A model generated the notes under the pieces. It was not told where the DNA came from. It did no database searches and saw only the letters and a program-made list of their open reading frames with translations. Below are positions 44,413 to 53,247 of a DNA stretch of 64,000 bases, piece after piece (the stretch's first letter is position 1; the number at the start of each line of letters is the position of its first letter). The DNA comes from Streptomyces sp. NBC_00459 (GTDB taxonomy: Bacteria; Actinomycetota; Actinomycetes; Streptomycetales; Streptomycetaceae), in the NCBI RefSeq assembly GCF_036013955.1, contig NZ_CP107903.1, forward strand, positions 7,874,001-7,938,000, written 5' to 3'. The position numbers and the translations under genes are program-made.

Positions 44413-45374
44413 GTTGTCGCCAGGTCGTGCAGCGCCCCATAGCGCGCCATGAGCTCGCGACCGAGGCGGGCCAGGTGTTCGCGTGCCTGTGGCGGATCCA
44501 CCACCTCGACCTGCGGCCCCAGACCTGCCAGCTGCACGGCCACCACCTCCACCGACGGCCCGGAGGCCTCGATCTCCCGTCTGCCGTCCGGCAGCAGCCC
44601 GCCCACGCTCAGCCGCCCTCCGAACAGCCGCTGGAGCACGGGCAGCGCGTCCTGATCCGCCCTGGCCGTCACCGTCGCGGCGAACAGCCGGTCCTCCAGC
44701 TGCGTGACCAACGAGCGCCAGGCGGCGGCCAGATCGAAGTCGGCGGGACGCCGAACCGGCTCGTCGGTCGGCTCCGCCGAGATCACGCGGCTCAGCCGGA
44801 AGGAGCGCAGCCCGTCAGACGTGCCGGCCACCATGTACCAGTGGCCCGCCTTGAGGACCAGTCCGAGTGGGTCCACGGTGCGTTCGCGCGGTACGCCACC
44901 GGGGCGGGCGTAACAGAGGCGGACCCGTACGCCGTCCAGCACCGCGCGCTCCAGGACCGTACGGTGCGCGCCGTCCGCCGTCAGTCCGGAACGCGACCAG
45001 TCCTGGTCGTCGACGATCCGTGCCCGGGTCGCCGCCTCGGCGTGCGGTCTCAGCGGCTCCGGCACCGCTCGGAGCAACTTCCGCAGCGCCGAACGCAGTT
45101 CGGGGGAGGCGGCGGCCAGGCCCGCGGCCAGGAACAGTGCCTTGACCTCCGGCGAGGTGAGCCCGGTGAGGTCCGTGCGCGCCCCGCCCACCAGCCGCCA
45201 TCCGCCGCCCCGGCCGCGCTGCGCGTAGACGGGGACACCGGAGGCGGTCAGGGCCTCCAGGTCGCGTCGTGCGGTGCGTTCGGAGACCTCGAGCTCGGCG
45301 GCGAGCTCCGCGGCGGTCACCAGGCCGCGCGCCTGGAGGAAGAGCAGAGCCGCCACTAATCGGTCAGCTCGCAT
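44409..45374 (-). CDS. WYL-domain transcriptional regulator
   Basis: 321 residues. An N-terminal HTH_11 winged helix (RADRLVAALLFLQARGLVTAAELAAELEVSERTARRDLEALTASGVPVYAQRGRGGGWRLV) is followed by a WYL domain with HWYMVAGTSDGLRSFRLSRVISAEP and a C-terminal WCX-type region. WYL proteins bind nucleic acids or nucleotides and often repress neighbours. TTG 45377 is an alternative start; AAAGG lies upstream. It is divergent from the TIGR03086-like gene at 45439 (64 bp), its probable target. Confidence 0.87.
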   Translation of the reverse strand: MRADRLVAALLFLQARGLVTAAELAAELEVSERTARRDLEALTASGVPVYAQRGRGGGWRLVGGARTDLTGLTSPEVKALFLAAGLAAASPELRSALRKLLRAVPEPLRPHAEAATRARIVDDQDWSRSGLTADGAHRTVLERAVLDGVRVRLCYARPGGVPRERTVDPLGLVLKAGHWYMVAGTSDGLRSFRLSRVISAEPTDEPVRRPADFDLAAAWRSLVTQLEDRLFAATVTARADQDALPVLQRLFGGRLSVGGLLPDGRREIEASGPSVEVVAVQLAGLGPQVEVVDPPQAREHLARLGRELMARYGALHDLATT

Positions 45375-45438
45375 CAATGATCAGCCTTTCGCGCAAAGTG
45401 GCCGGAGGATGGCCTGTTTGACCGGAAGACTCGACGGC

Positions 45439-46044
45439 ATGACGAACGAAACGAACTCCCCTGCCGTGCCGCCTCTCGGCGATCCCCGCAACGGACTGCT
45501 GAAGGCCGTCGATCTGGCCGGCGAAGTGCTGGCCGCGGTACGGCCCGAGGATTACGACGCCACCACGCCGTGTCCGGACTACTCGGTGCGCCAACTGTCC
45601 AATCACCTTGTCTCTGTGCTCCGTAGGGTCGCCGTGATCGGCGCCGGCGGGCAGTTCTTCAGCGTTCCGCACTTCGCCGAGGACGTCGCCGACGGAGCAT
45701 GGGCCGAGGTCTGGGCCACCGGGACGAAGGAGCTGCGGTCCGTCTGGACGGACCCGGCAGTCCTGGGCCGGGAGATCGGCCTGCCCTGGGGGCCCGTCCC
45801 GGGCGCCGTCGCCGCGATCATCTACACCAATGAGTTCGTGCTGCACACCTGGGACCTGGCCAAGGCGACCGGCCAGACCCCCGCGTGGGACGACGCCGTC
45901 CTGGCAGCCCCGATGGCCGCCATGGAGCGCGCCGTGCCCCGCGAACCGCGCGGCGGCCAGGTGCCGTTCGGCCCCGTCGTGGACGTCCCGGTGGACGCCC
46001 CGGCCATCGACCGCCTGGTCGGCTGGTACGGCCGCACCCCCTGA
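45439..46044 (+). CDS. TIGR03086-type DinB-like metal-binding protein
   Basis: 201 residues of the mycothiol-dependent maleylpyruvate isomerase/DinB-like superfamily: TPCPDYSVRQLSNHLVSVL (first metal His), EFVLHTWDLAKATGQ (second His region) and PAIDRLVGWYGRTP at the end, the usual TIGR03086 terminus. A four-helix bundle that may use mycothiol. Divergent from the WYL regulator, so probably controlled by it. The substrate is unknown; detoxification of a reactive compound is plausible. Confidence 0.84.
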   Translation: MTNETNSPAVPPLGDPRNGLLKAVDLAGEVLAAVRPEDYDATTPCPDYSVRQLSNHLVSVLRRVAVIGAGGQFFSVPHFAEDVADGAWAEVWATGTKELRSVWTDPAVLGREIGLPWGPVPGAVAAIIYTNEFVLHTWDLAKATGQTPAWDDAVLAAPMAAMERAVPREPRGGQVPFGPVVDVPVDAPAIDRLVGWYGRTP

Positions 46045-46066
46045 GGCCCTGCGCCAGTCGCCCCAT

Positions 46067-46097
46067 GAGGCCGCCGGACAACTGGTCCGGCGGCCTC
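46067..46097. terminator. 13-bp perfect bidirectional terminator
   Basis: GAGGCCGCCGGAC pairs with GTCCGGCGGCCTC around the 5-nt loop AACTG, between the convergent TIGR03086-like and FAD-oxidase genes. Confidence 0.85.
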
Positions 46098-46105
46098 GCG
46101 GTGCG

Positions 46106-47626
46106 TCAGGCGGCGCCTATGGACTGCGGGGAGCGGAAGAACCGGTACGGGTCGTACTTGCTCTTGACCTTGGTCAGCCGCGAGTAGTTCTCCGCGTAGT
46201 AGGACGTCTTCCAGTCCGTCAGTGACGGGTCCATCCAGTTCTGGTAGGTCTCGCCGTTCGACAGCGGGTCGACGGTCGCGAAGCCGTTGTCGACCCAGGT
46301 GTTCGCCACCGCCCTGGCCTCGTCGGTCGCCTGGGCCGGGTTGTTGATCAGGACCCGGTAGTTGACCGAGAAGAGCGCGTCGCGGTGCACGTACGCGGTG
46401 GCGGTGCGCGGCACGTCGTTTGCGGCGCCCCCGAAGAAGTGGAAGTCCAGGTAACGCGCCTGCCCCGCCCTGCGGTTCGCGTCGAACGCCGTCATCACGT
46501 CCGCCCAGCCACTCCCCGGGAACGGCTCACTGCCCATACGGGTGCGCTCCAGACCGTAGGCAGGCCGGGACAGCGTGCCCTCGGCAGTCTTCTCGGAGCG
46601 CTGGCACTGGGCCTCGGAGAGGTTGGAGCAGCCGAAGATCATCATCATGAGCTGCTGGTACGTCATGACGCCGTCCTGGCGCTGCAGGGGAGCGCCGGTC
46701 AGGGCGAGCAACCGGGCCGCCTCACCGGCCAGTTCGGTGGGTGTCCCGCGGGAGGCGAGGAAGACGTTGGCCTGCGGCACCGAGCCGGGAGCGGCGTCGG
46801 GCTGCACCACATAGGCGCCGCCGCCGATCGTGTGCGGGGCGTCCACCAGCCACCGGGCGACGCCGTCGAGGACGTCCGCCATCCGGTCGTAGGGGAAGAT
46901 CAGGTTGCTGATGGCCATCTGGTCGCCGCTGTGCGGAGTGACCGTGAACCGCGTGACGATGCCGAAGTTGCCGCCGCCGCCACCGCGGATCGCCCAGAAC
47001 AGGTCCGGGTTCTGTGTGGCCGACGTGGTCACCACGCGACCGTCGGCGAGCACCACCTGGGCGGAGGTGAGCGCGTCGCAGGCCATGCCCGTCGGCCGGG
47101 TCAGGAAGCCGAAGCCCCCGCCCTGGACGAAGCCGCCGGCGCACACGGTCGGACAGCCGCCCTCGCTGACCACCAGGCCGTGCGGGGCCAGGGCGTTGAG
47201 GATGTTGACGTTCTGGGCGCCCGGGCCGATGTCCACCGACGAGGCGCTGTTCACCGTCACGGCGTTGAGCCGGGACACGTCGATGATCAGGCCCGGGGTC
47301 GTGGAGTAGCCGCCGTAGTTGTGGCCGCCACTGCGGACCGCCGTGGGAACGCCGTGGTTCTGGGCGAAGCGCACACAGACCGAGACGTCCGCCGCACTCG
47401 CGCAGTAGGCGACCGCCTGCGGGCTGACGGAGTCGAACTGCGCGAGCTCCAGTTGGCGGGCCACGATGTAGTAGGGGTCGGTGGGCAGCACGACACGACC
47501 CGAGAGCCGGGCCGAGAGCTGGCTCCAGGGTGTTCCCGAGCCTTCGGCGGCGACGGGCATGGCGGGCACAAGGGCGATACCGGCGGCGGTCGAGCCGGCG
47601 CCGAGCAGGGTCCTACGACTGATCAC
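46106..47626 (-). CDS. Secreted berberine-bridge-type FAD oxidase
   Basis: 506 residues from GTG 47626. A Tat signal (MISRRTLLGAGSTAAGIALVPA) marks export. PCMH FAD domain with SGGHNYGGYS (His for 8-alpha linkage) and TVCAGGFVQGGGFG (Cys for the second flavin link) point to a bicovalently bound FAD. The C-terminal berberine-bridge motif YYAENYSRLTKVKSKYDPYRFF is complete. Relatives in polyketide clusters (aclacinomycin oxidoreductase, GilR) oxidise sugars or lactols late in the pathway, outside or at the membrane. It lies in the cluster with the halogenase and is separated from it by a hairpin. Confidence 0.9.
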   Translation of the reverse strand: MISRRTLLGAGSTAAGIALVPAMPVAAEGSGTPWSQLSARLSGRVVLPTDPYYIVARQLELAQFDSVSPQAVAYCASAADVSVCVRFAQNHGVPTAVRSGGHNYGGYSTTPGLIIDVSRLNAVTVNSASSVDIGPGAQNVNILNALAPHGLVVSEGGCPTVCAGGFVQGGGFGFLTRPTGMACDALTSAQVVLADGRVVTTSATQNPDLFWAIRGGGGGNFGIVTRFTVTPHSGDQMAISNLIFPYDRMADVLDGVARWLVDAPHTIGGGAYVVQPDAAPGSVPQANVFLASRGTPTELAGEAARLLALTGAPLQRQDGVMTYQQLMMMIFGCSNLSEAQCQRSEKTAEGTLSRPAYGLERTRMGSEPFPGSGWADVMTAFDANRRAGQARYLDFHFFGGAANDVPRTATAYVHRDALFSVNYRVLINNPAQATDEARAVANTWVDNGFATVDPLSNGETYQNWMDPSLTDWKTSYYAENYSRLTKVKSKYDPYRFFRSPQSIGAA

Positions 47627-47676
47627 ACGGTTTCCCAGAGTCGATGCGGGTGTGGTGGAGAGAGGTCGGTGAGCGG

Positions 47677-47724
47677 GCCCGCACAGGGCCGGCGCGTGGG
47701 GGTGGCACCACGCCCTGTGCGGGC
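47677..47724 (-). terminator. Hairpin between halogenase and FAD oxidase
   Basis: GCCCGCACAGGGC (47677-47689) pairs perfectly with GCCCTGTGCGGGC (47712-47724); the 22-nt loop can itself pair (GTGG/CCAC). It is placed so as to stop or attenuate transcription after the halogenase. Confidence 0.7.
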
Positions 47725-47747
47725 TGGTCGGAGTGGTTCGGGGGCGG

Positions 47748-49475
47748 TCAGGAGACCTTGCGGCCGCGCAGGCCGGACTTGACGACGCCCTTGAGCATCG
47801 CGCGGCCGAGGTCGCGCATCTCCTTGGGGCCGTTGACGCTCGCCCACCACATGAACTTGACCATCGTGGGGGTGGTGGCCCGGAAGAACCGGCGGTCCTC
47901 GCCCTCCTTCCAGCCGAAGGGCGTGTTGACCGACTCGCAGTCGTTGATGGCCTGGAAGACGATGTCGGCTGCCTTGTCACCGTCGATCTCGCCCTCCTCG
48001 TAGCGCACACAGGTCTCGTGTGTCACTTCCAGGAGGTGCTTGAAGGCGTGACTGTCCGGCCACCAGAGGCCCGGGTAGGGGGCGTTCTCCATCTCCCGGA
48101 AGTGCCGGTCGTCGCCGTCCAGGGTGAACTCCTGGCGGGCCTGGATCTGTCGCATGGTGGCGGGCGTGGTGAAGCAGGCCCAGACCCGGAACACCGCGTT
48201 CCAGAGACGGAAGTGGGAGAACGCGATGTAGGAGCTGTCGACGATCATGTCGTTGTACTTGAGCAGCCCCTGCTCCAGGCGCTCGACGTACTCGAAGCGC
48301 TTCGCGGAGAAGTCGTTGTCGCCCAGAGCCTCCAGAACGCGGTAGCACAGCGCGTCCACGACCTCGAAGGTGTTGGACAGTCCGCGCGAGTACAGCGGGT
48401 CGACGAAGCCGGCCGCGTGCGACATCAGGCACCAGCGGTCGCCGACCGTCTGCTTGGACGAGTACTGGATCCGGTCCGGCGTCGATATCCACTCGCGCAC
48501 CCGGTGCGCGCCCTCGAACTGGCGCTTCACGGCCGGGTACATGTCGAGGTAGTGGTTGAACTCCTCGTCCGGGGTCTTGTCCTTGGGCTGCGGATACAGC
48601 CGTTCGTCGAAGGTCAGGCCGACGCTGCACATCGGGTTCCTGGAGTCCTTGTGGTTGTCGAACGGGATGATCCAGAACCAGCCGCGTTCGATCAGGTGGT
48701 GCAGGGTGCCGCCGTGGAACGGGGACTCGGCCGGGGGCCGCAGCGCCTCGGGGTAGTTGCACACGTCGTCGTACGGCTTGATGCCGACGTAGTGCGTGAA
48801 CAGCGAGCGCGCGTGGTGCTTGATCCGCGAGGGCTTCTCACGAAGGTCGAACTTCTGGGCGAGCGGCGAGCGGAAACCGCTGGCGTCGATGAGGTACTTG
48901 GCGCGGAAGACCTCGCCGCTCTGGCCGGTGACCGTGACGCCGTCGTCGTCGAAGTCCAGGTCGGTGGCGCGCCAGTTCTGCCGCAGGGTGCAGCCGTACT
49001 TGGCGGCGACGTTGAAGTAGTAGGTGTCGGTGTCCTGGCGGAACATGTGCGATGCCTCGGTCAGCATCTTCGGGATGACGAACATCGTCGCCTCGCTCGG
49101 GTCCGGCTCCCGGTTCGGGACGTGCCGGACGAAACCGAAGCTCTGCTTCCTGCCGTGGTGGGCGCCGATGTTCTTGGTGACCGCCTTGATGTCGAGCAGG
49201 TGCTTGATCTCGGGGACGTCGTAACGCACGGCCAGGATGTGCAACCACTCCACGAGCTGCGGGTTCTGGGACTCGCCGACCGCGAACCGCGGGTGCTGGC
49301 CGGCGTCGACGAGCACCACCTTCGCGCCCTGCCTGGCCAGGATGGCGCCGGTGATCGAGCCGCCGATCCCGGCGCCCAGAATGATGACGTCGCACTCGGT
49401 CCACTCGCCGGCCTTCGGGGCCGTCTTCGCTGTGTCGGCCTTGGTGGGCGTGTCTGTCTCAGCCTTGCCGGTCAA
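47748..49475 (-). CDS. Flavin-dependent halogenase
   Basis: 575 residues. FAD-binding GxGxxG in VIILGAGIGGSITGAILARQGAKVVLVDAG, then HPRFAVGESQNP. The halogenase signature WxWxIP is present as GWFWIIPF around residue 285. FVIPKMLTEASHMFRQDTDTYYF and CLMSHAAGFVDPLYSRGLSNTFEVVDAL resemble the chlortetracycline-type (CtcP) branch that chlorinates free phenolic polyketides. It needs FADH2, which the flavin reductase at 53822 can supply. The polyketide product is therefore probably chlorinated or brominated; the position cannot be told from sequence. Confidence 0.9.
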   Translation of the reverse strand: MTGKAETDTPTKADTAKTAPKAGEWTECDVIILGAGIGGSITGAILARQGAKVVLVDAGQHPRFAVGESQNPQLVEWLHILAVRYDVPEIKHLLDIKAVTKNIGAHHGRKQSFGFVRHVPNREPDPSEATMFVIPKMLTEASHMFRQDTDTYYFNVAAKYGCTLRQNWRATDLDFDDDGVTVTGQSGEVFRAKYLIDASGFRSPLAQKFDLREKPSRIKHHARSLFTHYVGIKPYDDVCNYPEALRPPAESPFHGGTLHHLIERGWFWIIPFDNHKDSRNPMCSVGLTFDERLYPQPKDKTPDEEFNHYLDMYPAVKRQFEGAHRVREWISTPDRIQYSSKQTVGDRWCLMSHAAGFVDPLYSRGLSNTFEVVDALCYRVLEALGDNDFSAKRFEYVERLEQGLLKYNDMIVDSSYIAFSHFRLWNAVFRVWACFTTPATMRQIQARQEFTLDGDDRHFREMENAPYPGLWWPDSHAFKHLLEVTHETCVRYEEGEIDGDKAADIVFQAINDCESVNTPFGWKEGEDRRFFRATTPTMVKFMWWASVNGPKEMRDLGRAMLKGVVKSGLRGRKVS

Positions 49476-49536
49476 CTCGGAACTCCTCTTCTGACGGTCC
49501 GTCGGCGCGGGTCGTCAGCGCCGGTCGGGTGTGCGG

Positions 49537-51009
49537 TCAGTTGCCTGCGGGTGCGCCGAACCAGCGCTGAAGGGCCGCGGCGAGGCCGTCGGCGGAGCCG
49601 TCGGTGCCGACCCAGGCGATGTAGCCGTCGGGGCGCACCAGCAGGTCGGCGGCCGGGGCGGCGGGGTCGGGCCGGGAGGCGGCGACGACGTCGACGCGGT
49701 CGGCCCAGCCTGCGGCGGCCTCGGTGAGGGCGTCGCCGCCGCGCAGGTTCAGCAGGAGCGGCCGGCCGCGGGTGAGCAGTTCGTACGTGCTGGTCTTCTC
49801 GTCGCCGACCAGCAGCTCCTGGTCGGGCAGCCGGCGGCCGAGCAGCGGGTGGTCGCCCTCGCCCATGTCGTACGTGATGTCCAGGCCGGTGACCAGGCCG
49901 ACGAGATGGCGGCGGACCGCCTCGATGCCGACCAGCTCGCCGAAGAGTTCGCGCAGCGGCTGCATCTCGGGGCCGCCGAGATAAAGGGAGCGCTGCACAA
50001 GGGTGTTGGCGACGATGCGGGCGCCGACGGGGTGGCGCTCGGTGTGGTAGGTGTCCAGCAGCCCCTCGGGCGCGTACCCCTTGAGCTCGGCCGCCAGCTT
50101 CCAGCCGAGGTTCACCACGTCGCCGACGCCGGCGCTGATGCCCTGGGCGCCGATGGGCAGATGGATGTGGGCGGCGTCGCCCGCGAGGAGGACCCGGCCC
50201 TTGCGGTACTCGGAGGCCTGGCGGCTGCCGTCGGTGAAGTAGCTGGACCACAGGGGCCTGAAGCCGGTGATGTCCTCGCCGGTGACGCGCTGGAAGGCGG
50301 CGGCGACCTCGGGGAAGGTGGGCGGCTCCTGGGTCGGCCGGACGCCGGCACCGCGCTCGAAGACGACGACGCGGGTGGCCTGCGGGCCGAGCGGAAGTAC
50401 CACCACCATGCCGGCCTCGCCGACCTCACCGGTCGGGCGGATGCGCAGCTCGTTGGTGGCGACATCGGCCATCAGCATCTCGATGGTGGCGCTGGTGCCG
50501 GGGAAGTCGATGCCGGCCAGGTGCCGTACGACGGAACGGGCACCGTCACAGCCGACCAGGTAGGGGGCGCGCAGCGTCTCGACGCCGTCGGCGGTGCCCA
50601 CCTCCACCGCGACTCCGGTGTCGTCCTGGGCCATGCCGACGACCTCGTGCCCGCGGCGGACCTCGGCGCCGAGGCCGGTCGCCCACGCGTGGAGAATTGC
50701 CTCGGTCCGCGACTGCGGGACACCACGGACGCCGAAATTTCCGCCCTCGACTATGCGATAGTCGAGAGGAAGTCCGCCGAAATGCCCGAAGGGAATCGTT
50801 TCGAGTTCGCCGAATTTCGCGAGAAGTCCGCGCTGGCCGAACTCCTCGATGGTACGGGCGGAAAATCCGAGCGCCCGGGACTGCTGCATGGGCTCGGCCA
50901 GGCGGTCGAGTACCACCACGGACAGCCCGGCCAGGCGGAGTTCACCAGCGAGCATGAGTCCGGAAGGGCCGGCCCCGGCGACAATCACGTCGGCATGAAA
51001 GTTTTCCAT
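49537..51009 (-). CDS. FAD-dependent aromatic hydroxylase (PgaE/RdmE-like)
   Basis: 490 residues. FAD fingerprint ADVIVAGAGPSGLMLAGELRLAGLSVVVLDR, the DG motif in LVGCDGARSVVRHLAGI, and GRVLLAGDAAHIHLPIGAQGISAGVGDVVNLGWKLA; a C-terminal thioredoxin-like domain ends the protein. This is the class of angucycline and anthracycline hydroxylases (PgaE, JadH, RdmE) that hydroxylate the polycyclic core with NADPH and O2. ATG 51009 follows GAGAGG. It has its own promoter region with an inverted repeat at 51083, isolated from the upstream gene by a terminator. Confidence 0.92.
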   Translation of the reverse strand: MENFHADVIVAGAGPSGLMLAGELRLAGLSVVVLDRLAEPMQQSRALGFSARTIEEFGQRGLLAKFGELETIPFGHFGGLPLDYRIVEGGNFGVRGVPQSRTEAILHAWATGLGAEVRRGHEVVGMAQDDTGVAVEVGTADGVETLRAPYLVGCDGARSVVRHLAGIDFPGTSATIEMLMADVATNELRIRPTGEVGEAGMVVVLPLGPQATRVVVFERGAGVRPTQEPPTFPEVAAAFQRVTGEDITGFRPLWSSYFTDGSRQASEYRKGRVLLAGDAAHIHLPIGAQGISAGVGDVVNLGWKLAAELKGYAPEGLLDTYHTERHPVGARIVANTLVQRSLYLGGPEMQPLRELFGELVGIEAVRRHLVGLVTGLDITYDMGEGDHPLLGRRLPDQELLVGDEKTSTYELLTRGRPLLLNLRGGDALTEAAAGWADRVDVVAASRPDPAAPAADLLVRPDGYIAWVGTDGSADGLAAALQRWFGAPAGN

Positions 51010-51082
51010 GTTTCCTCTCCCAGTGGATTCTTTACCCAGTATTCCGGGGGAGTCCGGGAAGCTGAACGGCCGCAACTACAGG

Positions 51083-51105
51083 TCTCTGACAAGTTTGGTC
51101 AGAGA
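51083..51105. promoter_or_regulatory. TCTCTGAC-N7-GTCAGAGA inverted repeat
   Basis: Perfect 8-bp arms (51083-51090 and 51098-51105) centred 85 bp upstream of the aromatic hydroxylase start and just beyond the terminator of the upstream gene. The left arm with its flank (TCTGACAAGTT) resembles the 11-bp units at 63226. Confidence 0.6.
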
Positions 51106-51137
51106 TTGTGCAGCTGAGACAGACGGGGGAAAAGCGC

Positions 51138-51168
51138 GAGGGTGCCGGAAGGGATTTCCGGCACCCTC
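51138..51168 (-). terminator. 13-bp perfect terminator after the PPOX gene
   Basis: GAGGGTGCCGGAA pairs with TTCCGGCACCCTC around the 5-nt loop GGGAT, 19 bp beyond the stop at 51187. Confidence 0.85.
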
Positions 51169-51186
51169 TGCTGGGCTCGGCCCCGC

Positions 51187-51582
51187 TCAGAGCAGGCCCA
51201 GCACCCGGTCGATCTCGATCTCGATCACGACCAGGCCCGGGGGCTCCGGCGGCGACGACCAGTACCGCTTGGCGTACCGCCGTGCCCCCTCCTTGACCCG
51301 TAAGGGGTCGTCGCTGACGGCGGCGGTGCCCTCCAGGGTGATCCAGCGGGGCCCCACCGTCTGACAGAGGGAGACCCGGCAGGCGGGCGTGGCCAGCACG
51401 TTCCTGGCCTTGCGCCGTGTCACCGCGGTCATGACCCGTGCCAGGCCCGCCTCGCCGTCCCAGGTGAAACGCACGGGCGTCACATGGGGCGAGCCGTCGG
51501 GGCGGAGCGTGGTGAAGGTGCACAGATGGTTCTCGGCGAGAAATCCCTCGGCCGCGGAGGACAGCCGCGGTGACGTCGGCAT
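51187..51582 (-). CDS. PPOX-class (split-barrel) F420/FMN-dependent protein
   Basis: 131 residues of the pyridoxamine-phosphate-oxidase-like split barrel (TIGR03618/PPOX class): FLAENHLCTFTTLRPDGSPHVTPVRFTWDG, TRRKARNVLATPACRVSLC and a C-terminal RYAKRYWSSPPEPPGLVVIEIEIDRVLGL. In actinobacteria this group binds F420 or FMN and reduces quinones or double bonds. It lies 15 bp from the MFS exporter gene on the same strand, so the two are probably cotranscribed. Confidence 0.86.
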   Translation of the reverse strand: MPTSPRLSSAAEGFLAENHLCTFTTLRPDGSPHVTPVRFTWDGEAGLARVMTAVTRRKARNVLATPACRVSLCQTVGPRWITLEGTAAVSDDPLRVKEGARRYAKRYWSSPPEPPGLVVIEIEIDRVLGLL

Positions 51583-51597
51583 GGCGGGTTCCCGATC

Positions 51598-53088
51598 TCA
51601 GTTGTTGGCGGGTGCGGCGGCCGACTGGTCCGATGCCTTGGTGAAGGGCAGCAGGATCAGCGTGAGGACCAGGCCGGCCGCGGCGAAGCAGGCACCCGCC
51701 AGGAACGCGTCATGGAAGACCTCCGTGCGTGCCTGGGTCACCCGCGCGGGCACTCCGTCCGCCCACTCGGTCAACTGCTCGACCTGGCGGAAGGCGTAGG
51801 TGGCGGCCACGGCGAGGCCCAGGGCGCCGCCGACCTCCTGCGCGGTGTTGATCAGGCCCGCGGACAGACCGGAGTCGTCCTCGTTGGTGCCCTGGAACGC
51901 CGCGACCTGCACCGGCACGAACGACAGACCGAGACCGAGCCCGGAGAGCAGGAAGGCGGGCAGCAGGTCCACGAGGTAGGAGGCGTCGGACGGGGCGCGC
52001 CACAGCAGGAACATGCCCACGCTGGTCAGCGCCAGACCGGTCATCAGCACAGGCTTGGCCGCGACCTTGGTCACCAGCTGGGAGGCGACGCCCGCGCCCA
52101 CCGCGACGATCACCGCGAGCGGGACGTACGCCATACCGGTCTTCAGGGCCGACCAGTCGAGAACCTGCTGCATGAACAGGCTGGCGAAGAAGAACAGCGT
52201 GACGCAGGTGCCGAGGAGCAGGATGGCGACGACGTTGGCGGCCCGCAGCGACTTGCGCTTGAAGATGCCGAGCGGGATCAGCGGTGCCTTGGCACGGCGC
52301 TCGATGAGCACGAACGCGATGAGCAGGACCGCGGAGAGGGCGAAGCCGCCGTAGATGCGGCCCATCGGCACGTCGGAGTCGTCGATGGTCTGACCGAGGG
52401 TGAAGATCAGCAGCACGAGACCGGCGGTCAGTGTCACGGCACCGGAGACATCGAAGGAACTGCTGCGCTCCGCGGCGCGGCTCTCGGCGACGATCTTCGG
52501 GGCGATCAGCGCGCAGACCAGGCCGATCGGCACGTTGATGAAGAAGATCCAGCGCCAGCCCGGACCGTCGGTGATCAGACCGCCCAGGCTGACACCGGCG
52601 ACGGCGGCGATACCGCTGAGCGCACCCCAGGCGCCCAGTGCCTTGTTGCGTTCGGGGCCCTCCTCGAAGTTGTTGGCGAGCAGGGACAGCGCGGCCGTCG
52701 CGATGAACGCGGCGCCCAGGCCCTGGGCGCCGCGCGCCACGATCAGCATGGCCGCGCTCTGCCCGAGCCCTGCGAGCAGGGAGGTGAGGGCGAAGAGGGT
52801 CAGACCGGTCTGGAGCATCCGGCGGCGGCCGAAGGCGTCGGCCAGCCGACCCGTCAGCAGCAGGAAGCCGCCGAGCAGCATGCCGTACGTGGTGACGATG
52901 TACTGCAGGGACGTCTGGGAGATGTCGAGCTCGTCCTCGATGCTCGGCAGGGCCACATTGACGATCGACACATCGAGGAAGGTCATGAAGCCGGCCAGGC
53001 ACAGGAACGCCAGGATGAGTCCCGGGCGGTGCGGAGGGGCCGATTTGTCGGAGGGGCGAGGAATGCGCAGCGACTCTTGGGTCGACAT
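51598..53088 (-). CDS. MFS drug exporter, DHA2 (EmrB/QacA) type
   Basis: 496 residues, about 14 membrane helices. Starts with MSTQESLRIPRPSD; the first helix contains FMTFLDVSIVNVALPSIEDEL (motif D1). GRLADAFGRRRML is MFS motif A, and GPGWRWIFFINVPIGLV is typical of DHA2 drug/proton antiporters. It probably exports the cluster product for self-resistance. ATG 53088 follows GGAG. It is divergent from the HxlR regulator, with a conserved palindromic element between them, and so is probably induced by the product. Confidence 0.93.
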   Translation of the reverse strand: MSTQESLRIPRPSDKSAPPHRPGLILAFLCLAGFMTFLDVSIVNVALPSIEDELDISQTSLQYIVTTYGMLLGGFLLLTGRLADAFGRRRMLQTGLTLFALTSLLAGLGQSAAMLIVARGAQGLGAAFIATAALSLLANNFEEGPERNKALGAWGALSGIAAVAGVSLGGLITDGPGWRWIFFINVPIGLVCALIAPKIVAESRAAERSSSFDVSGAVTLTAGLVLLIFTLGQTIDDSDVPMGRIYGGFALSAVLLIAFVLIERRAKAPLIPLGIFKRKSLRAANVVAILLLGTCVTLFFFASLFMQQVLDWSALKTGMAYVPLAVIVAVGAGVASQLVTKVAAKPVLMTGLALTSVGMFLLWRAPSDASYLVDLLPAFLLSGLGLGLSFVPVQVAAFQGTNEDDSGLSAGLINTAQEVGGALGLAVAATYAFRQVEQLTEWADGVPARVTQARTEVFHDAFLAGACFAAAGLVLTLILLPFTKASDQSAAAPANN

Positions 53089-53247
53089 GTCGCTCCTAGG
53101 GGAGAGGGAGGTGACGGACGGGTGCCGTAAGAACGGGAAGAACGGGCGGAACGGGTGCCGCAGGGACGGGAATCCGGACGGGAAAGCCGCACGGGAAGGC
53201 CGTAGAGCGAGGCAGGGAGCGAGGCGCTGCTCACCGTCTTCCGGGAA

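Noticed and set aside
47733..49727. 664-codon plus-strand frame opposite the halogenase
   Set aside because: The halogenase frame has intact FAD and WxWxIP motifs; the opposite frame is Val/Asp/Arg-rich shadow.
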